A stretch of 64,000 nt of DNA from Sphingomonadales bacterium (GCA_016704425.1 JADJAC010000008.1:1-64000), one strand, 5' to 3'. Shown: positions 26,374 to 34,587, numbered from the stretch's first letter. The notes: generated by a model not told the origin, from the letters alone. Translations and numbers: made by a program.

Positions 26374-27201
26374 ATGCAAGGAGCAGAGCCGAGCTGGCAG
26401 GAATGGATCGCCAGCAATCTTTCCGCAGGCTGTGACCCGGCGGACATGCAAGGCCGCATGATCGCCGCCGGGTGGAACGAGGCGGATGCACGGGCGGCCC
26501 TTGCATCGGGAATCGGGCAGGTGTTTCCGGGCCTGACCGCGCAGGCCATCGCCCTTCCGGTTGTTCCTGACATGGGAATGGCGACGTGTGACGGACGAGA
26601 CATCAAGGTGATCATGCGCTTGGCCAGCCCTGCCGTGGCCATGTGCGAAAGCGTCCTGTCACCTGCCGAGTGCGCCGAATTGCTCGCTTATGCCCACGAT
26701 CGGGGTTTGCACCCCTCCACCGTGGTGGACGAACTGAGCGGGCAGAATGTGCCGCATCCCGAGAGGTCGAGTGCCGGTGTGATGTTGGCCCGCGCCGAAA
26801 CCGGGCTAATCGACCGGCTGGAGCGCCGCCTGGCCGCGCTTACCGACTGGCCGATCGCCAATGGAGAGGGCCTGCAGATCCTGCGTTATCGCAAGGGACA
26901 GGAATACCGGCCGCATTTCGATTCCTTTCCTGATGGCGCAGGAGGTGCAGTTCATACGGCGCGTGGCGGGCAGCGAGTGAATACGGTTCTCGTCTATCTG
27001 CAAAGTCCCGAAGCGGGCGGAGGCACCGCTTTTCCCGCTTGCGGGCTTACCGTGTGCCCACAGCCGGGATCCGCCGTGATTTTTCGCAACGTCGATGGTA
27101 CGGGCCGACGAGATCCGGCCAGCCTTCATGCCGGACTGCCCGTTGTTCATGGCGAAAAGGTGGTCATGACCTATTGGCAGCGCGCCGGACCTTATGCTTG
27201 A
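26374..27201 (+). CDS. Prolyl-4-hydroxylase-like 2OG-Fe(II) oxygenase
   Basis: 275 residues, with no signal peptide. The C-terminal ~190 residues are a double-stranded beta-helix dioxygenase of the P4Hc type. Iron ligands are His181 and Asp183 (YRPHFDSF) and distal His252, with the 2-oxoglutarate-binding Lys262 in SLHAGLPVVHGEK; VNTVLVYLQSP and GGGTAFPACGLTVCPQPGSAVIF match the family core. The first ~60 residues form a separate helical domain with an MIAAGWNEADARAAL segment resembling a UBA-like fold. It probably hydroxylates prolines in a protein. The neighbouring autotransporter with its Pro-Thr linker is an attractive substrate, but this is inference. Confidence 0.88.
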   Translation: MQGAEPSWQEWIASNLSAGCDPADMQGRMIAAGWNEADARAALASGIGQVFPGLTAQAIALPVVPDMGMATCDGRDIKVIMRLASPAVAMCESVLSPAECAELLAYAHDRGLHPSTVVDELSGQNVPHPERSSAGVMLARAETGLIDRLERRLAALTDWPIANGEGLQILRYRKGQEYRPHFDSFPDGAGGAVHTARGGQRVNTVLVYLQSPEAGGGTAFPACGLTVCPQPGSAVIFRNVDGTGRRDPASLHAGLPVVHGEKVVMTYWQRAGPYA

Positions 27202-27344
27202 CCGGTAACAGTCGATCGCGTCGGGCATGCCGTCCACGCCATCACGTCATGATCCTTGCTGGACTCAACGGCGGTTCGAGCGACGAGTTTAGAAAAGGAA
27301 GTCCCGCTGCCCCCGATTTGCGCATCAGCCAAGATCGAAAAATT

Positions 27345-27369
27345 GGCGGTGTGACAGAGTCACACCGCC
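27345..27369. terminator. Perfect 11-bp hairpin after the hydroxylase gene
   Basis: GGCGGTGTGAC, AGA, GTCACACCGCC. A T run follows on the minus strand (CCAATTTTTC) and only GAAGTTACC on the plus strand. It may end the autotransporter-hydroxylase transcript or shield the next promoter. Confidence 0.5.
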
Positions 27370-27454
27370 GAAGTTACCTTCAAGAGACTCCAGTACTGAA
27401 GCATCTTGGAGGCTGGGTCGCTCCTGTGTAGTCCGCCATCCGTTGATCGCTGCC

Positions 27455-27474
27455 TACCCCCGGAACGGGGGGTA
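27455..27474. promoter_or_regulatory. GC-rich palindromic operator, site D (upstream of MreB paralogue)
   Basis: TACCCCCGGAACGGGGGGTA is a palindrome around GGAAC and shares CCCC-x-GAAC-x-GGGG with sites A-C. It lies about 230-250 bp before the MreB-like start, further than the others, so the leader may be long or the promoter sits lower. Confidence 0.55.
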
Positions 27475-27702
27475 AACACTCTCAGCAGCGTTTTAACGCG
27501 ATTGGAAGCTGCGCTTCGCAAGTTCGATCGCGACAATGTGGACGTCGGTCATGTGCTCCTCCCTCTACAGCGCAACATCGCGCTGGTCTGACATCTTACG
27601 ATGCCGTCGAAGGGGGCATCCACCCCATCAGTTCACTGAGACCGCAACGGGAGTTGTAAGCTCTCGGAAGACTTCCCCTTGAACAACTGCTATCGCGCCG
27701 AG

Positions 27703-28707
27703 ATGAGAAGACTGTTTCACGGCGCCGGCAAGGCCGATTTCGCGATTGATTTTGGCACGGCCAATACGCGGGTGATGTCGGTTGATGGCGGTGTCCTGTT
27801 CGATGAGCCGTCGCTCTGCTGCTTCGCGGGGCGCGTCGATGCCGGTGAACTGGTCACTGCCGGAGTTGCCGTCGGCCCCATGCAGGAGCGTGCAACCGGA
27901 GAACTGCGCATCGTGCGCCCCCTGCATCGCGGAGTGCTTTGCGATATCGCGGCGGCCCGCGACTATCTGGCCTATGCCGTGCGATCGAGTGTCGGCCAGC
28001 GCAGGCTCCGCTCCTTTCGCGCAATCATCGGAGTGCCAGCCGATGCAACCAGCGCAGAGCGCAGCGCGTTGCTCACCGCGGCAAACGATGCGGGCCTGGG
28101 GGCGATCGAACTTTTGACGGAACCCTTGGCGGCCGCGTGGGGGGCAGACCTCCAGGTCGATCATCCCCGTGGCTCCATGATCGTGGAATGCGGTGCCGGT
28201 ACGACGGAGGCGGCCGTCCTGTCACTGGGCGGAATCTGCGCGACTGCATCCCTTCGCGGCGGAGGCGATGCTCTTGATACCGCGATTGCCGATCATATCC
28301 ATTTTCAGCACAAGTTTCTCATCGGCATGAACACCGCCGAAAATGCGAAACGCGACATCGTCAGGATGCTTCAGGATCAGGCGGACCCCGCCGCCCGGAC
28401 CCGGTTCAAGGGACGCGACCTCGTGAACGGATTACCCGCAGCCCTGGAACTGCCAATAGGTGATCTGCTCCCCGTGGTCGAAAAGCATGTTGCCGGTATC
28501 ACCAGGATGGTTGTGAACCTGCTGGGCCAGATATCGCCCGAACTGAGCCGTGATATCCACGATGACGGCATTGTCCTGACCGGCGGCAGTGCAGCCATCA
28601 ATCTTGTCCGGCCGGCATTGGCCCAGGCCACCGGGCTGCATATCGCCCTTGCTCCGAACAACGCGTATTGCGTGGCAAATGGCCTGCAAAAGGCGCTCCT
28701 GCACTGA
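27703..28707 (+). CDS. MreB-like actin-family protein (paralogue)
   Basis: 334 residues from ATG 27703; a TTG at 27679 with GGAAGA upstream is possible. Actin/HSP70-fold ATPase motifs: phosphate-1 DFGTANTRV, connect-1 around FRAIIGVPADATSAERSALL, EPLAAAWGADL, phosphate-2 IVECGAGTTEAAVLSLGG, and the adenosine motif GIVLTGGSAAINLVRPAL. The N-terminal RRLFHGAGKADFAIDFG resembles MreB. It stands alone without mreC, mreD or rodA, and is shorter and more divergent than housekeeping MreB. It follows site D, so it may be a stress or surface-remodelling paralogue under the local regulator. Confidence 0.85.
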   Translation: MRRLFHGAGKADFAIDFGTANTRVMSVDGGVLFDEPSLCCFAGRVDAGELVTAGVAVGPMQERATGELRIVRPLHRGVLCDIAAARDYLAYAVRSSVGQRRLRSFRAIIGVPADATSAERSALLTAANDAGLGAIELLTEPLAAAWGADLQVDHPRGSMIVECGAGTTEAAVLSLGGICATASLRGGGDALDTAIADHIHFQHKFLIGMNTAENAKRDIVRMLQDQADPAARTRFKGRDLVNGLPAALELPIGDLLPVVEKHVAGITRMVVNLLGQISPELSRDIHDDGIVLTGGSAAINLVRPALAQATGLHIALAPNNAYCVANGLQKALLH

Positions 28708-28917
28708 TCGGGGCGTGACACCTGGTTTGACTTGAGGATCGCTTGCGGCCATCATCGTGCCATGTTCCGGATTGCCACACGTCAGCGTCAGCGCTGCCAT
28801 GTGAGTTCCCTTCTCGTGGGCCAATAGCCCCGGATAGCGAGAGCCACGTCCGGCGCAGTCCGGGGCAAAACCGACCATCAGCCTTTACATTGCGCCTTTC
28901 CAGCGCACCGCGCCTGC
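28708..28917. other. Intergenic between MreB paralogue and rnk-like gene
   Basis: About 210 bp with no gene, and no copy of the GC-rich palindrome that I can see. It presumably holds the rnk-like promoter. Confidence 0.4.
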
Positions 28918-29349
28918 ATGACTGGCGCTGACGGAGAAAACACCATAACCACCCATCGCAAGGCCAGGGCACGGCCACCGATCCAGATTCGTGAAACCGA
29001 TGCTGAACGGATCGGAAATCTTGCCATCGAGGCCGAAGAACGGCTGCCCCTGGTAACTGAACTGCTCCTCGCCGAGATCAACCGCGCCAAGGTTGTGCCG
29101 GATTCCCGTCTACCGGGGGATGTGGTGGCCATGCAATCGACGGTAAAATTTGTTGACGAGGCGAGTGGCGTCGAGCGCACGCTGCAACTTGTCTATCCTC
29201 AAGCTGCCGACATCGAAGCGGAACGCATTTCGATCCTGTCGCTGGTGGGAGCTGGTCTGCTCGGTTTGCGAACCGGGCAATCGATCATGTGGCCGGACCG
29301 CGCTGGCAAGCAGCGGCTCTTGCGAATCGTCGATGTGGTGCACGTATAG
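28918..29349 (+). CDS. rnk: Rnk-type regulator of nucleoside diphosphate kinase (GreA/GreB C-terminal fold)
   Basis: 143 residues. It has a short basic N-terminus, a helical segment (AERIGNLAIEAEERLPLVTELL), then the GreA/GreB FKBP-like domain with DVVAMQSTVKFVDEASGVERTLQLVYPQAADI, ILSLVGAGLLGLRTGQSIMW and the ending RIVDVVHV. Rnk binds RNA polymerase and affects NTP balance in gammaproteobacteria; Rnk-like proteins in sphingomonads are less studied. It lies at the end of the island, just before an IS3-family element, 210 bp from the MreB paralogue, probably with its own promoter. Confidence 0.85.
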   Translation: MTGADGENTITTHRKARARPPIQIRETDAERIGNLAIEAEERLPLVTELLLAEINRAKVVPDSRLPGDVVAMQSTVKFVDEASGVERTLQLVYPQAADIEAERISILSLVGAGLLGLRTGQSIMWPDRAGKQRLLRIVDVVHV

Positions 29350-29457
29350 CATCCCGACAAGCGCCTTTAGCGCAGCATTGGCGGGACAGATGTCAGGCTT
29401 CGCCTTGCAATTTCCGGTTCTGCGCGCGGTCCAGCGAGATGAGTAGCCCCTAGTTTT

Positions 29458-30333
29458 CTAGACGCCTTCCGCTTTCAAAATCTGCTGCCGTTCGAACTCG
29501 ACGGGTGACAGCATCCCGTTCCTGACCTGCTTGCGCACCGGGTTGTAGAACATCTCGACGTAATCGAACACGTCCTGCCGGGCTTCCTCGCGGGTTTTGT
29601 AGGTCCGACGCCGGATGCGCTCGCGCTTGAGCGAGGAGAAGAAGCTCTCGGCCACGGCATTGTCATGGCAGTTGCCGCGTCGGCTCATCGAGTGCTCAAG
29701 ATTGTGAGCCCGGATGAACGCAGCCCAGTCCATGCTGGTGAACTGCGAGCCCTGATCCGAATGGATCAGCACCCGCTGCTTCGGCTTGCGCCGCCATACC
29801 GCCATGTGCAGCGCCTGCAGCACCACGTCGGTGGTCTGCCTGCTCTGCATCGACCAACCCACCACCCGGCGGGAATAGAGGTCGATCACGACAGCCAGAT
29901 AGGCAAAGCCTTCCAGGGTGCGGATGTAGGTGATGTCCGTCACCCAGGCTCGATCGGGCGCAGCCACGTCGAACTGGCGATCCAGAGTGTTGTCGACCGC
30001 CAGCGATGGCTTGCCGCCATAGCTGCCCGGTCGGCGCTTGTAGCCGATCTGCGCCTTGATACCCGCCAGTCTGGTCAGACGGGCGATACGGTTCGGGCAG
30101 GATGTCTCTCCCTGATCGAGTAGATCATCGTGCAGTTTGCGGTAGCCATAGACCTTGCCCCTGTCGTTCCAGGCTTGCCACAGCAACTCCGTCTGCCGAG
30201 CGTCTTCCCGAGCTCGCTGGCTCAGCGGGCTCTTCTGCCAAGCATAGAAGCCGCTGGGCTGGATGCGCAGGCACCGACACATCGACCGAACCCTGAACTG
30301 GTCACGATGCTCGGCAACGAACGCGTATCTCAC
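29458..30333 (-). CDS. IS3-family transposase OrfB
   Basis: 291 residues, with GTG start overlapping the orfA stop (GTGA). It has the HTH_21 region (RCLRIQPSGFYAWQKSP, KVYGYRKLHDDL) and the DDE core: WVTDITYIRTLEGFAYLAVV, LIHSDQGSQFTS, and NCHDNAVAESFFSSLKRE with the catalytic Glu. The C-terminus (YNPVRKQVRNGMLSPVEFE) is complete. The orfB frame is open upstream to the A7 run in orfA, so minus-one slippage would give the OrfAB fusion that is the usual active transposase. Confidence 0.92.
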   Translation of the reverse strand: MRYAFVAEHRDQFRVRSMCRCLRIQPSGFYAWQKSPLSQRAREDARQTELLWQAWNDRGKVYGYRKLHDDLLDQGETSCPNRIARLTRLAGIKAQIGYKRRPGSYGGKPSLAVDNTLDRQFDVAAPDRAWVTDITYIRTLEGFAYLAVVIDLYSRRVVGWSMQSRQTTDVVLQALHMAVWRRKPKQRVLIHSDQGSQFTSMDWAAFIRAHNLEHSMSRRGNCHDNAVAESFFSSLKRERIRRRTYKTREEARQDVFDYVEMFYNPVRKQVRNGMLSPVEFERQQILKAEGV

Positions 30334-30599
30334 TTTGCATCCCTGGCGAAATACGCGGTGGCTTTTTTTAGGATGTCGCGCTCCTCGGTCACCCGGGCCA
30401 GCTCGCGCTTCAACTGGCGGATCTCGGCATCCTTGCTGGCATCGCCGGACACCACCTTCGCAAGCTGACGCTTCCAGGCATACAGCGAGTGCGGGCTGAC
30501 GCCGAGCCGCTGCGAAACCTCCGCCACTGGATACCCGCGTTCGACGATCTGGGCCACCGCATCACGCTTGAACTCATCGCTGAAATTAGCCTTCCCCAT
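30330..30599 (-). CDS. IS3-family transposase OrfA
   Basis: 89 residues with the Tnp_1 helix-turn-helix (NFSDEFKRDAVAQIVERGY, VSQRLGVSPHSLYAWKRQL) and a coiled coil (EIRQLKRELARVTEERDILK). The stretch coding ILKK contains seven A residues on the coding strand (complement of 30363-30369), the classical IS3 slippage site. The minus-one frame runs from there into orfB without a stop. Confidence 0.9.
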   Translation of the reverse strand: MGKANFSDEFKRDAVAQIVERGYPVAEVSQRLGVSPHSLYAWKRQLAKVVSGDASKDAEIRQLKRELARVTEERDILKKATAYFARDAK

Positions 30600-30658
30600 C
30601 GTCGCCTCCTGTCCTCAAAATTAGGATCGAAGGCGTCCAGAAATCTAGGGGCTACTCA

Positions 30659-30976
30659 GTCTAACCATTCTCATCGTCCACTTTGCATGTCCTGGCTGGC
30701 ATGTCATCCAACGCGCGGGCGTCGACATCGTAGGACGGGTGATCTGGATCGGCGCTAGGTTGCCCCTGGCGGTCCTTACATCCCCGCAAAGCCAGAGTCT
30801 CGTGGCGGCCTTTCAAAGGTGCCATGCTGATTTAGAGCAGAGTGGGATTAGCCGTCGCAATGGTCGGCGAGTGTGGCGAGGACTCGCTCTAGCGCTGATA
30901 CCTCACGCCCGCCCGCAATGCGGCTCTTGGAGGGCTCGATCGTAGCGCTTGACCATGCTCGATGGTGAATTCGCGT
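30659..30976. other. No recognisable gene between IS3 and right att cassette
   Basis: Only short, overlapping open frames are present and none resembles a known family. An integrase or recombinase gene, which would be expected next to an att site, is not present here. Confidence 0.4.
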
Positions 30977-31001
30977 GCTGCTACCTAGAGAGCTACCTAG
31001 C
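30977..31001. repeat. 25-bp direct repeat, right copy (att-like cassette)
   Basis: Identical to 15898-15922 and in the same orientation, 15,079 bp away. It is separated from the tRNA-Lys 3' fragment by exactly 64 bp, as in the left copy. The 64-bp spacers themselves have diverged except near the tRNA end. Confidence 0.9.
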
Positions 31002-31065
31002 ATGCAGACGTCAGCATCCGCTTGACTGATCGAGCGGTTCAAATATTTGAGAATATGGGAAAAAG

Positions 31066-31110
31066 TGGTGGACGCACTAGGGCTCGAACCTAGGACCCGC
31101 TGATTAAGAG
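31066..31110 (-). other. tRNA-Lys 3' half (att site, right)
   Basis: On the minus strand it runs from the CTT anticodon loop (CTCTTAATCAGCGGG) to CCA. It differs from the left copy by a compensated pair in the T stem (CTAGG/CCTAG against TTGGG/CCAAG types). No 5' half precedes it, so it is an attachment-site relic rather than a gene. Confidence 0.8.
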
Positions 31111-31276
31111 AAGAATTCGATTTGCGGGTAAGAGGCGAGCTTTCGCTCTCGAATGCTTGCGGGGACCAACCCTCAGCGCACATCCTCCGGGCGACGGGTC
31201 CGCTCCCGTCCGCATGGATATATTTGATGGATATTTGACAAAAGGCAGCTGCACCAGCCTAAGCCATTGATTTATT

Positions 31277-31351
31277 TGGTGACCCCTACGGGAATCGAAC
31301 CCGTGTTTCAGCCGTGAGAGGGCCGCGTCCTAACCGCTAGACGAAGGGGCC
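31277..31351 (-). tRNA. tRNA-Glu (anticodon CTC)
   Basis: On the minus strand the acceptor GGCCCCT pairs with AGGGGTC (one G-T pair). The D arm is intact, the anticodon loop CTCTCAC has CTC at the centre, the T arm is CGGGTTCGATTCCCG, the discriminator is A and CCA is encoded. The full cloverleaf is intact. It sits about 170 bp beyond the right att-like cassette, at the start of host-like DNA. Confidence 0.93.
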
Positions 31352-31595
31352 TTTGAAGCGGGGAGGGCTTATGCCCCGGCGGGTCGGTCGTCAAGGTCAG
31401 GTGATCGTGCCGTACCGGCACACCACTTCAAAAATGAGCGAACCCGTTTCTCAGGCTGTAACCTGCGTCAGCTTCCTTGCGAATGACTGCCGTGACCCAG
31501 CTATTCATCATGGGCCACCGGGCGGCGGATTCATCCCCCCGTGACTGCCGCCCGCCTCCATCGAGTCCAAAGCGAACCCCGCAGTTCTGCAAGGT

Positions 31596-32966
31596 TCAGG
31601 CCGCTGCTTTGCGGTCCGACATTTCCTGATTGAGCATTTCTGCCAGCAGGAACGCCAGCTCAAGCGACTGGCCAGCATTCAGACGCGGATCGCAATGGGT
31701 ATGATAGCGGTCCGACAGGCTCTGCTCTGAAACGTCCATCGCGCCGCCCGTGCATTCGGTGACGTTCTGCCCCGTCATTTCGATATGAATGCCGCCTCCA
31801 TGCGTGCCCTCCGCCCGGTGGACAGCGAAGAACCCGCGCACTTCGGCAAGGATACGGTCGAACGGGCGGGTCTTGTAACCATTGGCGGCCTTGACGACGT
31901 TGCCATGCATCGGGTCGCAGGACCAGACGACCGGATGGCCTTCCGCCTTCACTGCCCGGACGATTGCTGGAAGATGTGCTTCGATCTTGTCGTGACCATA
32001 ACGGGTGATAAGCGTCATCCGGCCGGGAACGCGTTTCGGGTTGAGCGTGTCCAGCATCCGCAGCAACGCGTCCGGCGCAAGGGTCGGACCGCATTTCATG
32101 CCAATTGGATTGCCGATGCCGCGCAGAAACTCGACGTGCGCCGAGCCTTCGAAACGGGTGCGGTCTCCGATCCAGAGCATATGAGCCGATGTGTCATACC
32201 ATTGGCCGGTCAGGGAATCCTGACGTGTCAGCGCCTGCTCATAAGGAAGAAGCAGTGCTTCATGGCTGGTGTAGAAGTCGGTCCCCTTGAGTTGCGGTAC
32301 GGTTTCCGGGTTGATCCCGCACGCTTCCATGAAGTCGAGCGCTTCGCTGATCCGATCGGCAACATCCTTGAATTTCTTGGTCCAGGGGGAGCGGCCCATG
32401 AAATCATGGGTCCAGGCGTGGACCTGAAGGAGGTTGGCATAGCCGCCACCCGCAAATGCGCGCAACAGATTGAGTGTCGATGCTGCCTGCGAATAGGCCT
32501 TGATCATCCGTTCCGGATCGGGGGTGCGCCCGGCTTCCTCAAAGGCGATGTCGTTGACGATATCGCCGCGATACGATGGCAGGGAAACACCATTGATGTC
32601 CTCGAAATCGGCAGAGCGTGGCTTGGCGAACTGCCCAGCCATGCGACCGAGCTTCACCGTTGGAAGCTTTGAGGCGAATGTCAGCACCACGGCCATCTGG
32701 AGCAGGACCCGGAACGTGTCCCGTATGTTGTTTGGATGAAATTCCGCGAAAGACTCGGCGCAATCTCCACCCTGAAGAAGGAAGGCCTTGCCCTCGACGA
32801 CCTTTGCAAGGTCCGCTGTGAGATTACGGGCTTCGCCGGCAAACACAAGCGGGGGGTAGTTGCCCAAAGTCGCCGTCGCGCGGTCGAGCGCTGCCGGGTC
32901 GGGGTAGGCTGGCAATTGCCGTGCTTCGCACTGCGTCCAGCTTTCAGGTGTCCATTTCTGCTTCAT
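31596..32966 (-). CDS. aroG: 3-deoxy-7-phosphoheptulonate synthase, class II
   Basis: 456 residues, the plant/microbial type II DAHP synthase that condenses phosphoenolpyruvate and erythrose 4-phosphate as the first step of the shikimate pathway. Conserved blocks: KQKWTPESWTQCEARQLP at the N-terminus, LQGGDCAESFAEF (metal-binding Cys), MGRMAGQFAKPRS-type segment KLGRMAGQFAKPRS, SHEALLLPYEQALTR, KCGPTL, VVWSCDPMHGN and GGIHIEMTGQNVTECTGG. It is intact. ATG 32966 follows the usual family start MxxxWxPxSW. The symbol is by functional analogy. Confidence 0.93.
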   Translation of the reverse strand: MKQKWTPESWTQCEARQLPAYPDPAALDRATATLGNYPPLVFAGEARNLTADLAKVVEGKAFLLQGGDCAESFAEFHPNNIRDTFRVLLQMAVVLTFASKLPTVKLGRMAGQFAKPRSADFEDINGVSLPSYRGDIVNDIAFEEAGRTPDPERMIKAYSQAASTLNLLRAFAGGGYANLLQVHAWTHDFMGRSPWTKKFKDVADRISEALDFMEACGINPETVPQLKGTDFYTSHEALLLPYEQALTRQDSLTGQWYDTSAHMLWIGDRTRFEGSAHVEFLRGIGNPIGMKCGPTLAPDALLRMLDTLNPKRVPGRMTLITRYGHDKIEAHLPAIVRAVKAEGHPVVWSCDPMHGNVVKAANGYKTRPFDRILAEVRGFFAVHRAEGTHGGGIHIEMTGQNVTECTGGAMDVSEQSLSDRYHTHCDPRLNAGQSLELAFLLAEMLNQEMSDRKAAA

Positions 32967-33278
32967 AGCTGGTGGCCCTTGGGGAAATTTCTATAAAAAG
33001 GCAAGGATTTCGCGACGTCGCGGAGCAGCGCCGCGCAACGCAAATGACGAATTCGAGCGTCAAGATTTTGACATGTGTGGCAATCTTGTCGCGACCCATT
33101 TTATCTCGCCCCTGCGCGACATACCACCGCGGAATACCTCGATAGTGACGGTATTTAGCGCCTTTTCGAAGAAATGGTTGATGATCTGGCAACCATCAAA
33201 ATCGCTCGGCAATTAGGAAGAGTTTAATTTTTTGACCGCAGGCTCATCCAAACATTTGACACGTGGGTAGCTGTTAAC
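32967..33278. other. Divergent promoter region of aroG and the DUF1996 gene
   Basis: About 310 bp without a gene. It is clearly richer in A and T near 33215-33240 than its neighbours, which fits promoters for the two divergently transcribed flanking genes. No attenuator or riboswitch structure is recognised. Confidence 0.45.
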
Positions 33279-34535
33279 ATGAACAAGACAAAATTCAAAA
33301 TCGGGTCCTCCAAGCGCGCTGCAGCAATGATGATTGCCTTGGCTGTTGTTTCCGGAACTATGGTTGTCGAGGCGCGGAAGCGGCGGGTTGTCTTTGCTCC
33401 GCCTCCCGCACCGGCGCCAGCTCCCGACCCAAGGCCAGAGCCTGTTCCGGCCCCTGCGCCCGCTCCGGCGCCTGCGCCCGCTCCGGCGCCCGCGCCCGCG
33501 CCGGCTCCTTCAGGGTCCTATGATCCGATGACGGTTCAGCTTCCTGACGTCCCGAGCAACTTCGATGTAAATTCGGAGCTTGTGAAGGCTTGGGGAACCG
33601 GAGCGATCCCGGCAAGCGCCTTGCCCGATGTGGTCGGGGCCTTCCGCTTCATCTGCAACGCAAGCCATTTGTCCTATGACGATCCGATCGTCTATCCGGG
33701 GCAGCCCGGCAAATCGCACTTGCACCAGTATTTCGGCAACACGTCTGCGGACGCGAACTCGACCTATACGAGCCTGCGGACCACGGGCAGCTCGACCTGC
33801 AACAGTCCGCTCAACCGCTCGGCCTACTGGATGCCGGCGATGATGAACGGCAAGGGCCAGGTCATCAAGCCGGACTATGTCAGTGTCTATTACAAGCGCA
33901 GGCCCAAGACCGATCCCTTGTGCGCCAAGATCGGCACGGCCTGTGTCGATCTGCCGCGCGGCCTCCGCTTCGTCTTCGGCTACAACATGCTCAACACAAC
34001 AGCCAAACCAACCGGCGGCGGTTATTTCAACTGCGATGGTCCTGGTGCAATTCCGGGTCACTACAAGGACCTGCCCACGGCACAGGCAAATTGTCCCGTC
34101 ACGGCAAGGGTTGGAGCCGTCATTTCCGCGCCGGAATGCTGGGACGGCAAGAACCTCGACAGCGCCGATCATCGCAGCCATGTCGCCTATTCTGCCTATA
34201 TCGGGCAGGCCTATGCCCAATGCCCGACAACGCATCCTTACGTCATCCCGACCTTCACGATGGGCGTCTGGTACAGTCAGGGAACCGCTGTCGAGCCCTG
34301 GCACCTGTCGTCCGACGTCATGGCCAATGGCACGATGATGCCAGCAGGCACAACCTTCCATGCCGACTGGTTCGGCGCATGGGACAGTTCCGTCATGAAC
34401 ATGTGGGCCAGCAATTGCGTGAACCTGCTCCTCAACTGCTCGGGTGGAGACCTGGGCAATGGCAAGCAACTCAAAATGTACTCAGGCTTCTCATGGACCG
34501 CCAACCCCCGCGTCGTCACCGCACCGGGTGCTTGA
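33279..34535 (+). CDS. Secreted DUF1996 protein with Pro-Ala linker
   Basis: 418 residues. An N-terminal basic segment and hydrophobic stretch (AAAMMIALAVVSGTMVVEA) act as signal peptide or anchor. A Pro-Ala-rich linker (residues ~42-78) is followed by a DUF1996 domain with FRFICNASHLSYDDPIV, GQPGKSHLHQYFGN (the HxH signature), RSAYWMPAM, VYYKRRPK, LRFVFGYNM, and SHVAYS plus CPTTHPYVIPTF near the C-terminus. The domain is common in fungi and some bacteria, with no established activity. It is transcribed away from aroG and ended by a strong hairpin terminator. Confidence 0.87.
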   Translation: MNKTKFKIGSSKRAAAMMIALAVVSGTMVVEARKRRVVFAPPPAPAPAPDPRPEPVPAPAPAPAPAPAPAPAPAPAPSGSYDPMTVQLPDVPSNFDVNSELVKAWGTGAIPASALPDVVGAFRFICNASHLSYDDPIVYPGQPGKSHLHQYFGNTSADANSTYTSLRTTGSSTCNSPLNRSAYWMPAMMNGKGQVIKPDYVSVYYKRRPKTDPLCAKIGTACVDLPRGLRFVFGYNMLNTTAKPTGGGYFNCDGPGAIPGHYKDLPTAQANCPVTARVGAVISAPECWDGKNLDSADHRSHVAYSAYIGQAYAQCPTTHPYVIPTFTMGVWYSQGTAVEPWHLSSDVMANGTMMPAGTTFHADWFGAWDSSVMNMWASNCVNLLLNCSGGDLGNGKQLKMYSGFSWTANPRVVTAPGA

Positions 34536-34541
34536 TTGAAG

Positions 34542-34580
34542 GCCGCGATCGAGGCGTATTGCGCTTCGATCGCGGCTTTT
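34542..34580. terminator. Strong hairpin terminator shared by DUF1996 and carotenoid oxygenase genes
   Basis: GCCGCGATCGA and its exact complement TCGATCGCGGC flank a 13-base loop and are followed by TTTT. The two flanking genes converge on it, so it may work both ways. Confidence 0.8.
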
Positions 34581-34587
34581 CAACAGC

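Larger units (their letters stand above)
29440..30658 (-). mobile_element. IS3-family insertion sequence (IS51/IS407-like group), intact
   Basis: The ends are clear inverted repeats, TGAGTAGCCCCTAGTTTTCT and, on the complement of the right end, TGAGTAGCCCCTAGATTTCT, both continuing toward GACGCCTTC. The element is about 1219 bp long. The flanking triplets (AGA and GTC) do not match, so no target duplication is seen. It differs from the first IS3-family element at 7107-8552. Confidence 0.9.

Noticed and set aside
24954..26642. 562-residue open frame on the minus strand
   Set aside because: It is the antisense of the autotransporter; the Arg-rich, low-complexity middle is the complement of the Pro-Thr repeat.
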